NCBI GenBank assembly: GCA_963664605.1
Contig: OY761536.1
Location: 3,410,001 to 3,474,000 of the forward strand
Source: JAHOYW01 sp963664605
Lineage (GTDB): Bacteria; Verrucomicrobiota; Lentisphaeria; Victivallales; Victivallaceae
Length of the DNA: 64,000 nucleotides
Direction: 5' to 3'
Notes under the pieces: generated by a model
What the model was told of the DNA's origin: nothing
The model's input: the letters and a program-made list of their open reading frames with translations, nothing else
The model's database searches: none
Shown: positions 52,710-61,503 of the stretch, piece after piece
How the letters are laid out: the number at the start of each line of letters is the position of its first letter
Numbering within the stretch: position 1 is the first letter of the stretch
Made by a program: the position numbers and the translations under genes

Positions 52710-55154
52710 ATGGCAAATAAAGTTAACAATGGAAGTATAACTGTAAGCTCAGATAACTTCAGGTCCAATAATAAGGAACTGCCTGAAAACTGTGTACCTA
52801 TTTTGACTTTGCAGGGGATGCTGGTGTTCCCCTACACCCTGACTCCAATGGTCATTGATGGAGATGAGAAAGTCAAGATGATTAAGAAAAGTACCGGAGA
52901 CAACCGGCTTATCGCGATTTTTCCGGAAGTCCCGTCCCAGGAGGAGATCAACAGCGAAGAAGTTGAATTCAAAGCTGAAACGGTCATGCACAGGGATAAA
53001 AAGATCACCAGAATGGGCGTAGTCGCAAGAATTGTCAAAATGCTCAACTTTCCCGACGGCACTGTCCGGGTACTGGTGCGCGGTTTAAAACGAGTTGTCT
53101 ATAATAAAGCCTATAAAGGCTGCGAAGATATTGATTGTGTCATTTATAGTGACTTTAAAAGCAAGCCTGACGAGTCACTTGAATCCGCGGCTATGCTGAA
53201 AAACGCAATCAATCAGTTCCAGAAAATAATATCTTTCTCCCCGAATTTTCCTGAAGAACTCAAAATCGCTATACTCAACCTTGACGACAGTGTACGCCTT
53301 GTAGATTTGATTGCAGACACTTTGAATATAGATTTTGTTGAAAAATTATCAATTCTGACTCAAACGACTTTACATGAACGCCTGCAGACTTTGATGATCC
53401 TGCTCAACCGTGAAGTCGAGGTACTTCACCTCGGGTCTGAAATACAAAGCCAGGTGCATAACGCTCTCAGTAAATCACAGCGTGACTTTTTCCTGCGGGA
53501 ACAACTCAAGACCATTCGTCATGAACTCGGCGAGGATAACAAATCCCCGGATATACTGGCTATTGAAAAAAAGCTGGAAACTATAACGCTGCCTGAGCTG
53601 GTAACTAAAACCGTGGAAAAGGAACTGGAACGCCTAGCTGTAATTCCTCAGGCATCTCCAGAATATCATGTTGCTTTCAACTATATAGACTGGCTGGTTT
53701 CCGTCCCGTGGCTGATATATTCAAAAGACCGTCTTGATGTAAATGAAGCATCTAAAATACTGGACCATGACCATTACGGTTTGGAGGATATTAAAGAGCG
53801 AATACTTGAATTCATAGCTGTTCTACAGCTTAAAAATGACCGTAAAGCCCCTATTTTGTGCTTTGTCGGGCCTCCGGGAGTGGGTAAAACCTCTTTAGGA
53901 CAATCTATTTCCAGAGCAATGGAACGTAAATTCGTCCGTATGTCGTTAGGCGGAGTTCGCGATGAAGCTGAGATCCGGGGGCACAGGCGAACTTATGTCG
54001 GAGCTTTACCTGGGCGCATCATTCAAGGGCTGAAAAGAGCCGGAACTGCTAATCCTGTATTCATGCTTGATGAAATTGATAAACTTGGTAATGACTACCG
54101 GGGCGATCCGTCATCAGCGCTTCTGGAAGTGCTTGATCCGGCTCAGAATAAAGCGTTCAATGACCATTATCTCGAAATTGACTGCGATTTAAGTTCGACA
54201 TTGTTCATTGCAACCGCAAATATTCTCGACACTATCCCGCCTGCCCTCAGAGACCGTATGGAAATAATCCGCCTGCCCGGATATACAAGCTTTGAGAAAA
54301 AACAGATTGCGAAAAAATACCTGGTTCCACGACAATTAAAAGACAATGGGCTGAAAACCAAACAGATACTGTTCAGAATGTCAGCGATTGATGAAATCAT
54401 TGATTATTACACTCGTGAAGCCGGGGTTCGCGAACTGGAAAGGACAATAGGTAAAGTATGCCGTAAAATAGCAACTGAAATTGTCCGTAATAATATGAAT
54501 ACAGGCAAACGTATTGATGTCAACCCGGCCTTAGTCCGCAAATATCTCGGGCCTCGTATATTCATACTTGATGAGGCTGAAAAATATTCCGGCATCGGTG
54601 TTGCTACAGGCATGGCATGGACAAGCGTCGGTGGAACTATTCTTCCGGTTGAGACCACCATAATGCCGGGTAAAGGCAGCCTGAAATTGACCGGTTCACT
54701 GGGAAATGTGATGAAAGAAAGCGCGGAAGCCGCATTCAGCTTTATCCGCAGCCACGGTGAAACTTTAAAAATTAAATCATCAATTTTTGAAAAAAATGAT
54801 TTCCATATCCATGTTCCGGACGGAGCAACTCCCAAAGACGGCCCTTCCGCTGGTATCACAATGACCGTTTCGCTGGTTTCATTACTGACTAATAAAATAG
54901 TCAAACCAAGACTGGCAATGACCGGGGAAATAACTTTGCGCGGAAAAGTCACCGCTGTAGGAGGAATTAAAGAAAAAGTAATTGCTGCTTTACGTTCCGG
55001 CATCAATACTATTGTTATGCCGGCCGAAAATAAAAAAGATCTTGAGGACATTCCTGAAAAGGTCAAGGATAAATTAAAGTTTCACTTCGTCAATAACGCG
55101 GAAGAAGCTTTTAAGTTTGTCTTTGAAAAGAAGAAACGTAAGGTAAAAAAATAA
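52710..55154 (+). CDS. lon: ATP-dependent protease Lon
   Basis: The 814-residue protein has the LonA order: N-domain (about 25-235; CVPILTLQGMLVFPYTLTPM), helical linker, AAA+ domain with Walker A GPPGVGKTS (about 387-395) and Walker B FMLDEIDKL, and the Ser-Lys protease domain. The catalytic Ser713 is in PKDGPSAG and Lys756 in GGIKEKV. It degrades damaged and regulatory proteins in the cytoplasm. It lacks obvious HSP promoter elements in the visible upstream region. Its stop shares one base with the next gene (TAATG), so the two are co-transcribed. Confidence 0.98.
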   Translation: MANKVNNGSITVSSDNFRSNNKELPENCVPILTLQGMLVFPYTLTPMVIDGDEKVKMIKKSTGDNRLIAIFPEVPSQEEINSEEVEFKAETVMHRDKKITRMGVVARIVKMLNFPDGTVRVLVRGLKRVVYNKAYKGCEDIDCVIYSDFKSKPDESLESAAMLKNAINQFQKIISFSPNFPEELKIAILNLDDSVRLVDLIADTLNIDFVEKLSILTQTTLHERLQTLMILLNREVEVLHLGSEIQSQVHNALSKSQRDFFLREQLKTIRHELGEDNKSPDILAIEKKLETITLPELVTKTVEKELERLAVIPQASPEYHVAFNYIDWLVSVPWLIYSKDRLDVNEASKILDHDHYGLEDIKERILEFIAVLQLKNDRKAPILCFVGPPGVGKTSLGQSISRAMERKFVRMSLGGVRDEAEIRGHRRTYVGALPGRIIQGLKRAGTANPVFMLDEIDKLGNDYRGDPSSALLEVLDPAQNKAFNDHYLEIDCDLSSTLFIATANILDTIPPALRDRMEIIRLPGYTSFEKKQIAKKYLVPRQLKDNGLKTKQILFRMSAIDEIIDYYTREAGVRELERTIGKVCRKIATEIVRNNMNTGKRIDVNPALVRKYLGPRIFILDEAEKYSGIGVATGMAWTSVGGTILPVETTIMPGKGSLKLTGSLGNVMKESAEAAFSFIRSHGETLKIKSSIFEKNDFHIHVPDGATPKDGPSAGITMTVSLVSLLTNKIVKPRLAMTGEITLRGKVTAVGGIKEKVIAALRSGINTIVMPAENKKDLEDIPEKVKDKLKFHFVNNAEEAFKFVFEKKKRKVKK

Positions 55155-55885
55155 TGTTCAGGCTATTACTGATAATCATTTTATGTGCATTTTGCTTCAC
55201 TACATACGCGGATAAAGAATTATCTGTGGCGGACTTCCTATATAAAGTCCGTCATCCCGCCGGGCGCAAACGCTGGGCTGTTATGGACGGCAAGGTCATT
55301 CACCGCAGACGCGGCAGGGAAACTGTAAACGCCTTATTATATCTGGGCATCCTGTTCAATCAGGAACGCACCCTGGCTCAAGTTGTCATTAATAAAAAGC
55401 AAGGTTACATGGTTGGCCAGGCTTTTATTAAAGGGAAAGACGGAACCTCTATCATTCCAATGAACAAGGCAACTAAAGAAAAACCTGTTCTTGGCAATTT
55501 TGGATTGCGCCCCCAGGATTTGACAATGACCTTTCTATACTGGAATTTCATCAAAGAATTTCCTGAAGAATCCACTAAAATGATTGCCTGCCGGGTTCTG
55601 GAACTTGAATCACCAGACAAAAAAGAAACTGCCAAAGTCTGGCTCAGCAAGAAGTATTATTTTCCCATCAAGGTACAATGGACAAGAGCCGGGGAAAAGG
55701 AACCCTTCCGGAGTCTTGAGGTGAGTTCATTCAAACAACAAGGGAAATATGGGGTAATCAAACGTCTGGAACTCTACGGCCCCGGCTGGCGCACTAAAAT
55801 AAATTTCACAAAAACCGAAGTCGGAACTCCGGAAAAGGATAGTGTCCGAGAAGGTTTATTTTTAAAACTGGAAAAAGGAAAATAA
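55154..55885 (+). CDS. LolA/LolB-superfamily-like periplasmic protein
   Basis: A 243-residue exported protein (signal LLLIIILCAFCFTTYA) rich in beta strands, with a half-barrel pattern seen in outer-membrane-lipoprotein sorting proteins (DUF4292/LolA-like): RRWAVMDGKVIHRRRGRE... , WLSKKYYFPIKVQWTR and VSSFKQQGKYGVIKRLELY. The match is by pattern only. It sits between lon and an esterase gene; a role in lipid or lipoprotein handling is possible. It starts one base before the end of lon. Confidence 0.55.
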   Translation: MFRLLLIIILCAFCFTTYADKELSVADFLYKVRHPAGRKRWAVMDGKVIHRRRGRETVNALLYLGILFNQERTLAQVVINKKQGYMVGQAFIKGKDGTSIIPMNKATKEKPVLGNFGLRPQDLTMTFLYWNFIKEFPEESTKMIACRVLELESPDKKETAKVWLSKKYYFPIKVQWTRAGEKEPFRSLEVSSFKQQGKYGVIKRLELYGPGWRTKINFTKTEVGTPEKDSVREGLFLKLEKGK

Positions 55886-55886
55886 A

Positions 55887-56939
55887 ATGTTGGAAAGAAA
55901 TTTCAGCCCGACTAAAATGTTTTGTGAGTATGCCAAAAAATTTAAACCTCAATACACTTTTACCGGAAATGACAAACATTATTTTGAAAACTGGAAAGCT
56001 AGCGCCCTACCCGAAGTGCTCGATACCCTGGGGGATTTTCCGCCTGAAACCGACTTAAATCCGCTTCTGACCGCAGAATGGGAGCATGACGGTTTAATCA
56101 AACAACGCTGGATCATTGATGTTGCCGAAAGCATTTCCGCAACCCTCCTGATAAACCGCCCGGCAAACCTGGATATGAGTAAAAAAACTCCCGCTATTTT
56201 ATGCTGTCATGGACATGGGCAGTTTGGCAAAGAACCAGTTATGGGAAATGATTCCAGCGACCTTCTCCGAGCAGCTATAAAACAGATGAATTATAATTAC
56301 GGGCACCAGATGGCTAAAGCCGGATTTGTTACCTATGCCATAGACTGGATCGGCTTCGGGGAACGCAACGACAGCCGGAAGCCTAATTTTCATAATGCTG
56401 CCGGAAACCGGGACTGGTGCAATCTTTATTACCTCAACGCTACAATGCTGGGAATGACTTCACTGTCGATCAATGTAGCGCACGGTAAAGCCGCAACTGA
56501 TTTCGTTTCTTCTCTGGATTATGTCGATCCTGAAAAACTTGGCACTATGGGATTGAGCGGCGGCGGAACTATGACCTTGTGGATGAGCCTTTGCGACAAA
56601 CGTTTCAAGGCCACGGAAATAATCTGCTACAGCAATCTATGGGAAGATTTCGGTTTCAGAGATTATAATTACTGCGGAATGCAGGTAGCTCCAAAACTTT
56701 ATAAGCTCGTTAATCTGCCGGAACTCCAGGGGCTTCTCGCCCCGGCCCCGCTGCTTATCGACATCGGCGCTTACGACAGTTGTTTCAAAGTTGACAGCTC
56801 AATGGCATGTTATAAGCGGCTCGAAAAAATCTACAAAGCAGCCGGCGCCGCTGAGAACCTTGAACTTGATTTATTCCCCGCTGAACACGCCTGGGGCGGT
56901 AACAAATCAACAGGGTTTTTTAATAAACATCTGCACTAA
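55887..56939 (+). CDS. Acetyl-xylan-esterase/dienelactone-hydrolase-like alpha/beta hydrolase
   Basis: The 350-residue protein has the alpha/beta hydrolase blocks ILCCHGHGQFGKEP, a nucleophile elbow GLSGGGTMTLW (Ser224), an Asp in LLIDIGAYDSCF and a catalytic His in EHAWGG. This layout is typical of the Abhydrolase_7/AXE1-like group, which often removes acetyl groups from plant or other glycans. No signal peptide is visible, so it probably acts on imported oligosaccharides. It is the third gene from lon, one base after the LolA-like gene; the sharp terminator follows. Confidence 0.82.
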   Translation: MLERNFSPTKMFCEYAKKFKPQYTFTGNDKHYFENWKASALPEVLDTLGDFPPETDLNPLLTAEWEHDGLIKQRWIIDVAESISATLLINRPANLDMSKKTPAILCCHGHGQFGKEPVMGNDSSDLLRAAIKQMNYNYGHQMAKAGFVTYAIDWIGFGERNDSRKPNFHNAAGNRDWCNLYYLNATMLGMTSLSINVAHGKAATDFVSSLDYVDPEKLGTMGLSGGGTMTLWMSLCDKRFKATEIICYSNLWEDFGFRDYNYCGMQVAPKLYKLVNLPELQGLLAPAPLLIDIGAYDSCFKVDSSMACYKRLEKIYKAAGAAENLELDLFPAEHAWGGNKSTGFFNKHLH

Positions 56940-56962
56940 CAAGCCAATCAATTCAAACAAAA

Positions 56963-56992
56963 AAAAGAACGGGCGTTTAAACCCGTTCTTTT
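56963..56992. terminator. Bidirectional Rho-independent terminator
   Basis: AAAAGAACGGG and CCCGTTCTTTT form a perfect 11-bp stem with an 8-base loop; A and T runs at both sides let it work for the esterase gene (plus) and for tsf (minus, ends at 57013). Confidence 0.9.
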
Positions 56993-57012
56993 AATACATA
57001 TATCTCTTATAC

Positions 57013-57810
57013 TTAGATATCTTCGCCAACCTGCCAGCGGATGAAACGTTTGATCTCCGCTTTCGGGGCTACTTTTGCAAAACAGCTTTTGTCGTCTTTC
57101 AGCCAAGGCTGCTTTGTTACACATATTTCAGTATACCATTTATTGATTTTACCTGTAAGGATTTTTTCAATAATTTCTGCAGGTTTACCATCCAGCTGAG
57201 CCGCAGCAATTTCTTTTTCCTTCTCAATAACTTCTGCCGGAACATCTTCAGGAGCAATATACTGAGGATTGAAAGCAGCAATATGCATGCAGAGGTCAGC
57301 GAGAATATCATCAGCAATTTCACCAGCGACTTCAACCATAACACCGATGCGTCCGCCCATATGCAGATATGAACCAACTTTATCGCTTGTTGTCCATTTC
57401 ACGGCACGACGGAGCTGCATATTTTCCCCGATATTGGAAATCATGGATACTACGTTATCTTTTTCAGCCTCTTGAGCTTTTTCAGATACATCACCGTCAG
57501 CATCATATTCAACAACGCGTCCAATAATGTCTTGCGCGAATGCGCCGAATTTTTCATTTTTGCTGACAAAATCTGTTTCGCAAAGTACTTCAATCGCAGC
57601 AGCTTTACCGTCTTTAACAGAAATAAAAACTTTACCTTCGTTAGTGCTTCGTCCGGCTTTCTTTTCTGCCTTGGCGATACCTGATTTGCGAAGTTCATCA
57701 TATGCGCCTTCGAAATCTCCATTAGCGTTCATTAAAGCTTTTTTACAGTCCAGCATTCCAGCGCCAGTCTTATCGCGCAGTTTTTTTACCATTTCAGCAG
57801 TAATAGCCAT
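57013..57810 (-). CDS. tsf: Translation elongation factor Ts
   Basis: EF-Ts exchanges GDP for GTP on EF-Tu. The 265-residue protein has the UBA-like N-terminus (ITAEMVKKLRDKTGAGMLDCKKAL) and the conserved TDFVSKNEKF, the sites that contact EF-Tu. Later core blocks and a C-terminal coiled region (YIAPEDVPAEVIEKEKEIA) complete it. It is 103 bp after rpsB in the standard rpsB-tsf order. Confidence 0.98.
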   Translation of the reverse strand: MAITAEMVKKLRDKTGAGMLDCKKALMNANGDFEGAYDELRKSGIAKAEKKAGRSTNEGKVFISVKDGKAAAIEVLCETDFVSKNEKFGAFAQDIIGRVVEYDADGDVSEKAQEAEKDNVVSMISNIGENMQLRRAVKWTTSDKVGSYLHMGGRIGVMVEVAGEIADDILADLCMHIAAFNPQYIAPEDVPAEVIEKEKEIAAAQLDGKPAEIIEKILTGKINKWYTEICVTKQPWLKDDKSCFAKVAPKAEIKRFIRWQVGEDI

Positions 57811-57913
57811 ATTATATTCTCCCTTAGTGCAATTTTATTTAATTATAAGACAAAAGTTCAACTCTATCAGCCTGTCGTCAAACAACAGACTGATAACTGA
57901 ACAGCAGTATTCT

Positions 57914-58924
57914 TTATTTGGATTCTTTTTCTTCAGCTTTTTCAGCTTTAGCTTCAGGAGCATCTTTCTTAGGTGCAGCTTCTTTTTTAGGTGCTTCCTC
58001 TTTTTTAGCTTTATCTTCAGGAGCATCTTTCTTAGGTTCTTCTGTTTTTTTAGGTGCTTCCTCTTTTTTAGCTTCTGATTTTTTAGGAGCGTCTTTTTTA
58101 GGAGCGTCTTTTTTAGGAGCGTCTTTCTTAACTTTTTTAGCTTTCTCAGCTTTCTGAGCAGCTTCTTTTTCCGCCTTTTCAGCTTCCTTTTCAGCTTTTT
58201 CAGCTTCTTTAGCCGCCCGTTCTTCAGCTACTTGTTTCTGGTGAATTTCTTTAGCTACCATAATAGCGCTGACAAGGACATCCGTAATTATTTTGATTGA
58301 TTTAACAGCATCGTCATTAGCCGCAATAGGATAATCAACCAATTCAGGATTAGCGTTTGTATCGCAGATGCCAACTACGGGAATTTTCAATTTGACAGCT
58401 TCACGTACAGCGATATCATCTTTATCAACGTCCACCACGACCATTACCGCAGGAAGTTTTTTCATTCCGGCAACACCGTCAAGATTTCTATGAAGTTTAG
58501 TTACTTTACGTGTATAAGAAGCAAGTTCTTTCTTCTTTAAACCGCTGGATTCTTCAGACTCAAGCAACTTATCAATATCATACATTTTAGCAATGCTTTT
58601 ATTGATTGTCACTCTATTAGTTAAAGTACCGCCCAGCCAGCGTTCTGACACATGGAACATTCCAGTTTGTTCCGCTATATCTCCGATTATCTTTTGAGCC
58701 TGGCGTTTAGTTCCGACAAAAAGCACGTCACCGCCGCCAATTACGACTTTCTGCAAAAAATTACAAGCATCGGAAATTTGATGCATGGTTTTAGTCAAGT
58801 CAATGATTGAAATACCGTTGCGCACGCCGTAAACATATTTCTTCATGCGTGGATTCCAGCGTTTAGTCTGATGCCCGAAATGACATCCTGCTTCCAAAAG
58901 ATCTTTAATTGTAATCTTGGCCAT
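57914..58924 (-). CDS. rpsB: 30S ribosomal protein S2 with long charged C-terminal tail
   Basis: The first 230 residues are a full S2 (GCHFGHQTKRWNPRMKKYVYG in parts, LFVGTKRQAQ, FHVSERWLGGTLTN, IPVVGICDTNANP). Residues 231-336 form an unusual extension of about 105 residues composed of Lys, Glu, Ala, Pro and Asp, with repeated PKKDAPK units and KAEKE blocks. Typical S2 proteins have 230-260 residues. The tail is probably disordered and may extend from the ribosome surface. The DNA shows short tandem repeats around 58080-58130. Tail length may vary between strains. Confidence 0.97.
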   Translation of the reverse strand: MAKITIKDLLEAGCHFGHQTKRWNPRMKKYVYGVRNGISIIDLTKTMHQISDACNFLQKVVIGGGDVLFVGTKRQAQKIIGDIAEQTGMFHVSERWLGGTLTNRVTINKSIAKMYDIDKLLESEESSGLKKKELASYTRKVTKLHRNLDGVAGMKKLPAVMVVVDVDKDDIAVREAVKLKIPVVGICDTNANPELVDYPIAANDDAVKSIKIITDVLVSAIMVAKEIHQKQVAEERAAKEAEKAEKEAEKAEKEAAQKAEKAKKVKKDAPKKDAPKKDAPKKSEAKKEEAPKKTEEPKKDAPEDKAKKEEAPKKEAAPKKDAPEAKAEKAEEKESK

Positions 58925-59103
58925 AATGGCGCCTCCGTGTTTTTGCGAACCCTTTTCTTTTATTTATGCAAGGCTTCTTTTTGTTAAATTTTAAAACGAT
59001 TTCCTTTATTTTATATAAAAAGGAGCAGTACATTAACATGCAAGCAGGCTTTGTGCAAGGAAATAAACAATTATTTTCAAGTTTTTTTGGTGTTTATACA
59101 AAA

Positions 59104-59136
59104 CAAGCCGGCATCTGAATTACAGATACCGGCTTG
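59104..59136 (-). terminator. Terminator of downstream TPR gene copy
   Basis: CAAGCCGGCATCTG pairs with CAGATACCGGCTTG (13 of 14 bp, 5-base loop). Read on the minus strand it follows the stop of the first TPR copy, and TGTTTTG trails it. A near-identical hairpin ends the second copy. Confidence 0.8.
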
Positions 59137-59152
59137 AATAGATACTTTTCAC

Positions 59153-60166
59153 TTATTTAGCTTCAAGCTTCTTGTCAATTGCGGCAATTTGCTTATCTGC
59201 AATTTTCTTCCACCACGGGCCGGATTTTTTACATTCTTCCCATTTGGCCTTTGCTTCTTTCAATTTACCCTGCTTCTGCAGAATTTCAGCATGGCGCATC
59301 AAACCGCGGGTTTTCCAGTATTTGCTCTTGATAGCGTCAATACGTTCAATCCAAACCGCAGCCGCTTCCGGCTTACCAGCAGAATTTAATCTTTCAATTG
59401 CGTAAACAACGGCCATATCCTTATGACCGGGGTTTACTTTAGGCAATTCATAAATTGCGGTATATTCAACAACAGCCTCATCATACTTCTTTTGAGCAGC
59501 CTTTATAGTTCCGAGTTCAAAACGAGCTTCCCCTTGACGGTGAGGATGCATTTTAGCAATATTTTCTTTACTCAGGAGAGCTTCAGCTTCATCGTATTTT
59601 TTCTGCGCCCGCAATGCCTGTGCCTGATAAATAAATCCACGGCTATACCAAATTCCTTTGGGATTGATTTCCTGCAGTTTTTTAGCCCATTTTATTTTTT
59701 CATCATATTTTTTTAAACGGTCACAAGATAAACAAGCCAGATAGGCAGCAGTTGTTTTCATGCTGTTAGAGGCTTTATCATCATCCAGCGTTTTTTGCGC
59801 GACGGAGAGTACATCATCATATTTCTTGCTATAGTAGATGTTATACAGACGTTGGCTGAAAGCATTGCCTTTCTCTCTGACCGATAGCCCTTCAACTTTC
59901 AAAAGATCATCAAAAACCTTTAGGGCTTCAGAATATTTCCGTAAATACCTTAATGAAGCTCCCTTATAATACATTGAATTATATTTTTCGGAAGGAGTTT
60001 TTGCCAATTTAGCGGCTTCTTCCAGCGTAACCACCGCGTCCTTATATTTTCTTGTTTTATATTCCTTCATGCCTTTTTCCAAGGCCTCTTTGTAATTCTC
60101 TGCGGCTGTTAACACGACAGCAGTAAACATCATAACTGCCATTAAAAGGATATTACGGAATTTCAT
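59153..60166 (-). CDS. Exported TPR-repeat protein, copy A of tandem duplication
   Basis: A 337-residue protein starting at the ATG after a strong AAGGAGACAG ribosome-binding site (60166). A signal peptide (FRNILLMAVMMFTAVVLTAA) is followed by TPR-type helical repeats throughout (EALEKGMKEYKTRKYKDAV; YMYKGASL-like; EALKVFDDLLKVEGL; YDEAEALLSKENIAK). TPRs bind other proteins. Copy B lies immediately upstream with about 92% protein identity. Differences cluster at about residues 65-150. The gene is expressed from its own promoter and ends in its own terminator. Function unknown. Confidence 0.85.
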   Translation of the reverse strand: MKFRNILLMAVMMFTAVVLTAAENYKEALEKGMKEYKTRKYKDAVVTLEEAAKLAKTPSEKYNSMYYKGASLRYLRKYSEALKVFDDLLKVEGLSVREKGNAFSQRLYNIYYSKKYDDVLSVAQKTLDDDKASNSMKTTAAYLACLSCDRLKKYDEKIKWAKKLQEINPKGIWYSRGFIYQAQALRAQKKYDEAEALLSKENIAKMHPHRQGEARFELGTIKAAQKKYDEAVVEYTAIYELPKVNPGHKDMAVVYAIERLNSAGKPEAAAVWIERIDAIKSKYWKTRGLMRHAEILQKQGKLKEAKAKWEECKKSGPWWKKIADKQIAAIDKKLEAK

Positions 60167-60216
60167 TTTCTGTCTCCTTGCTTTTTTATTCATTATTATA
60201 CGAAAGACCTACTATC

Positions 60217-60245
60217 ACACTAAACCTGAATTCAAAAGTTGTCAA
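60217..60245 (-). promoter_or_regulatory. Promoter of TPR copy A
   Basis: Minus-strand TTGACA (60240-60245) is 17 bp from TAGTGT (60217-60222), with the -10 match only moderate. The same block recurs upstream of copy B (61445-61473), showing that the duplication includes the promoter. Confidence 0.5.
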
Positions 60246-60331
60246 ACCTTTTTAGTTATATTTCTTAAAACAGGTTGAATAAAGTGTCTTATTTTACATT
60301 TTATGTATTCTTCCTTGGACAGTAAAACAAT

Positions 60332-60364
60332 CAAGCCGGCATCTGGATTACAGATACCGGCTTG
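60332..60364 (-). terminator. Terminator of upstream TPR gene copy
   Basis: Duplicate of the hairpin at 59104-59136 (one base differs in the loop), placed after copy B's stop at 60381 on the minus strand. Confidence 0.8.
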
Positions 60365-60380
60365 AATAGATACTTTTCAC

Positions 60381-61394
60381 TTATTTAGCTTCAAGCTTCT
60401 TGTCAATTGCGGCAATTTGCTTATCTGCATTTTTCTTCCACCACGGGCCGGATTTTTTACATTCTTCCCATTTGGCCTTTGCTTCTTTCAATTTACCCTG
60501 CTTCTGCAGGATTTCAGCATGGCGCATCAAACCGCGGGTTTTCCAGTATTTACTCTTGATAGCATCAATACGTTCAATCCAAACCGCAGCCGCTTCCGGT
60601 TTACCTGCAGCATTCAGTCTTTCAATTGCATAGACAACAGCCATGTCCTTATGGTTAGGATGTACTTTGGGCAATTCATAAATTGCGGTATATTCAACAA
60701 CAGCCTCATCATACTTCTTTTGCGCAGCTTTTATATTTCCGAGTTCAAAATGAGCGTCCCCTTGACGGTGAGGGTGCATTTTAGCAATATTTTCTTTACT
60801 CAGGAGAGCTTCAGCTTCATCGTATTTTTTCTGCGCCCGCAATGCCTGTGCCTGATAAATAAATCCACGGCTATACCAAGTTCCTTTGGGATTGATCTCC
60901 TGCAGTTTTTTAGCCCATTTTATTTTATCATCATATTTTTTTAAACGGTCACAAGACAAACAAGCCAGATAAACGGCCGTTGTTTTCATGCCGTTAGAAG
61001 CTTTATCATCATCCAGCGTTTTTTGCGCGATAGAAAAAACATCATCATATTTTTTGCTATAGTAGATGCTATGCAAATACTGGCTGAAAGCATTGTTTTT
61101 CTCTCTGGCCGAGAGCCCTTCAACTTTCAAAAGCTCATCAAAAACTTTTAATGCTTCAGGATATTTCCGTAAACGTCTTAAAGCATATCCCTGATAATAC
61201 ATTGAATTATATTTTTCGGAAGGAGTTTTTGCCAATTTAGCGGCTTCTTCCAGCGTAGCCACCGCATCCTTATATTTTCTTGTTTTATATTCCTTCATGC
61301 CTTTTTCCAAGGCTTCTTTGTAAGTCTCTGCGGCTGTTAACACGACAGCAGTAAACATCATAACTGCCATTAAAAGGATATTACGGAATTTCAT
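60381..61394 (-). CDS. Exported TPR-repeat protein, copy B of tandem duplication
   Basis: A 337-residue paralogue of the protein at 59153-60166, same signal peptide, same repeats, ribosome-binding site and terminator. About 28 of 346 aligned residues differ by eye across the longest frames; 16 of them fall in one 95-residue window (YYQGYALRRLRKYPEAL versus YYKGASLRYLRKYSEAL in copy A), so this part diverges faster or was exchanged. Both copies keep intact frames, which argues that both are under selection or that the duplication is recent. Confidence 0.85.
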   Translation of the reverse strand: MKFRNILLMAVMMFTAVVLTAAETYKEALEKGMKEYKTRKYKDAVATLEEAAKLAKTPSEKYNSMYYQGYALRRLRKYPEALKVFDELLKVEGLSAREKNNAFSQYLHSIYYSKKYDDVFSIAQKTLDDDKASNGMKTTAVYLACLSCDRLKKYDDKIKWAKKLQEINPKGTWYSRGFIYQAQALRAQKKYDEAEALLSKENIAKMHPHRQGDAHFELGNIKAAQKKYDEAVVEYTAIYELPKVHPNHKDMAVVYAIERLNAAGKPEAAAVWIERIDAIKSKYWKTRGLMRHAEILQKQGKLKEAKAKWEECKKSGPWWKKNADKQIAAIDKKLEAK

Positions 61395-61444
61395 TTTCTG
61401 TCTCCTTGTTTGTTTATTCATTAGTGTACGAAAGATCTACTATC

Positions 61445-61473
61445 ACACTAAACCCGAATTCAAAAATTGTCAA
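61445..61473 (-). promoter_or_regulatory. Promoter of TPR copy B
   Basis: TTGACA (61468-61473) and TAGTGT (61445-61450) on the minus strand, 17-bp spacing, duplicated with copy A. Confidence 0.5.
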
Positions 61474-61503
61474 GCTTTTAAGGAAAATTCTAAAGAAACA
61501 GGC

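Noticed and set aside
54407..55066. A 219-codon minus-strand open frame inside lon
   Set aside because: It is the antisense shadow of the Lon protease domain.
58080..58135. CRISPR-like or mobile repeat in the rpsB 3' part
   Set aside because: The repeats are in frame and encode the Lys/Ala/Pro tail of S2; they lack spacers.
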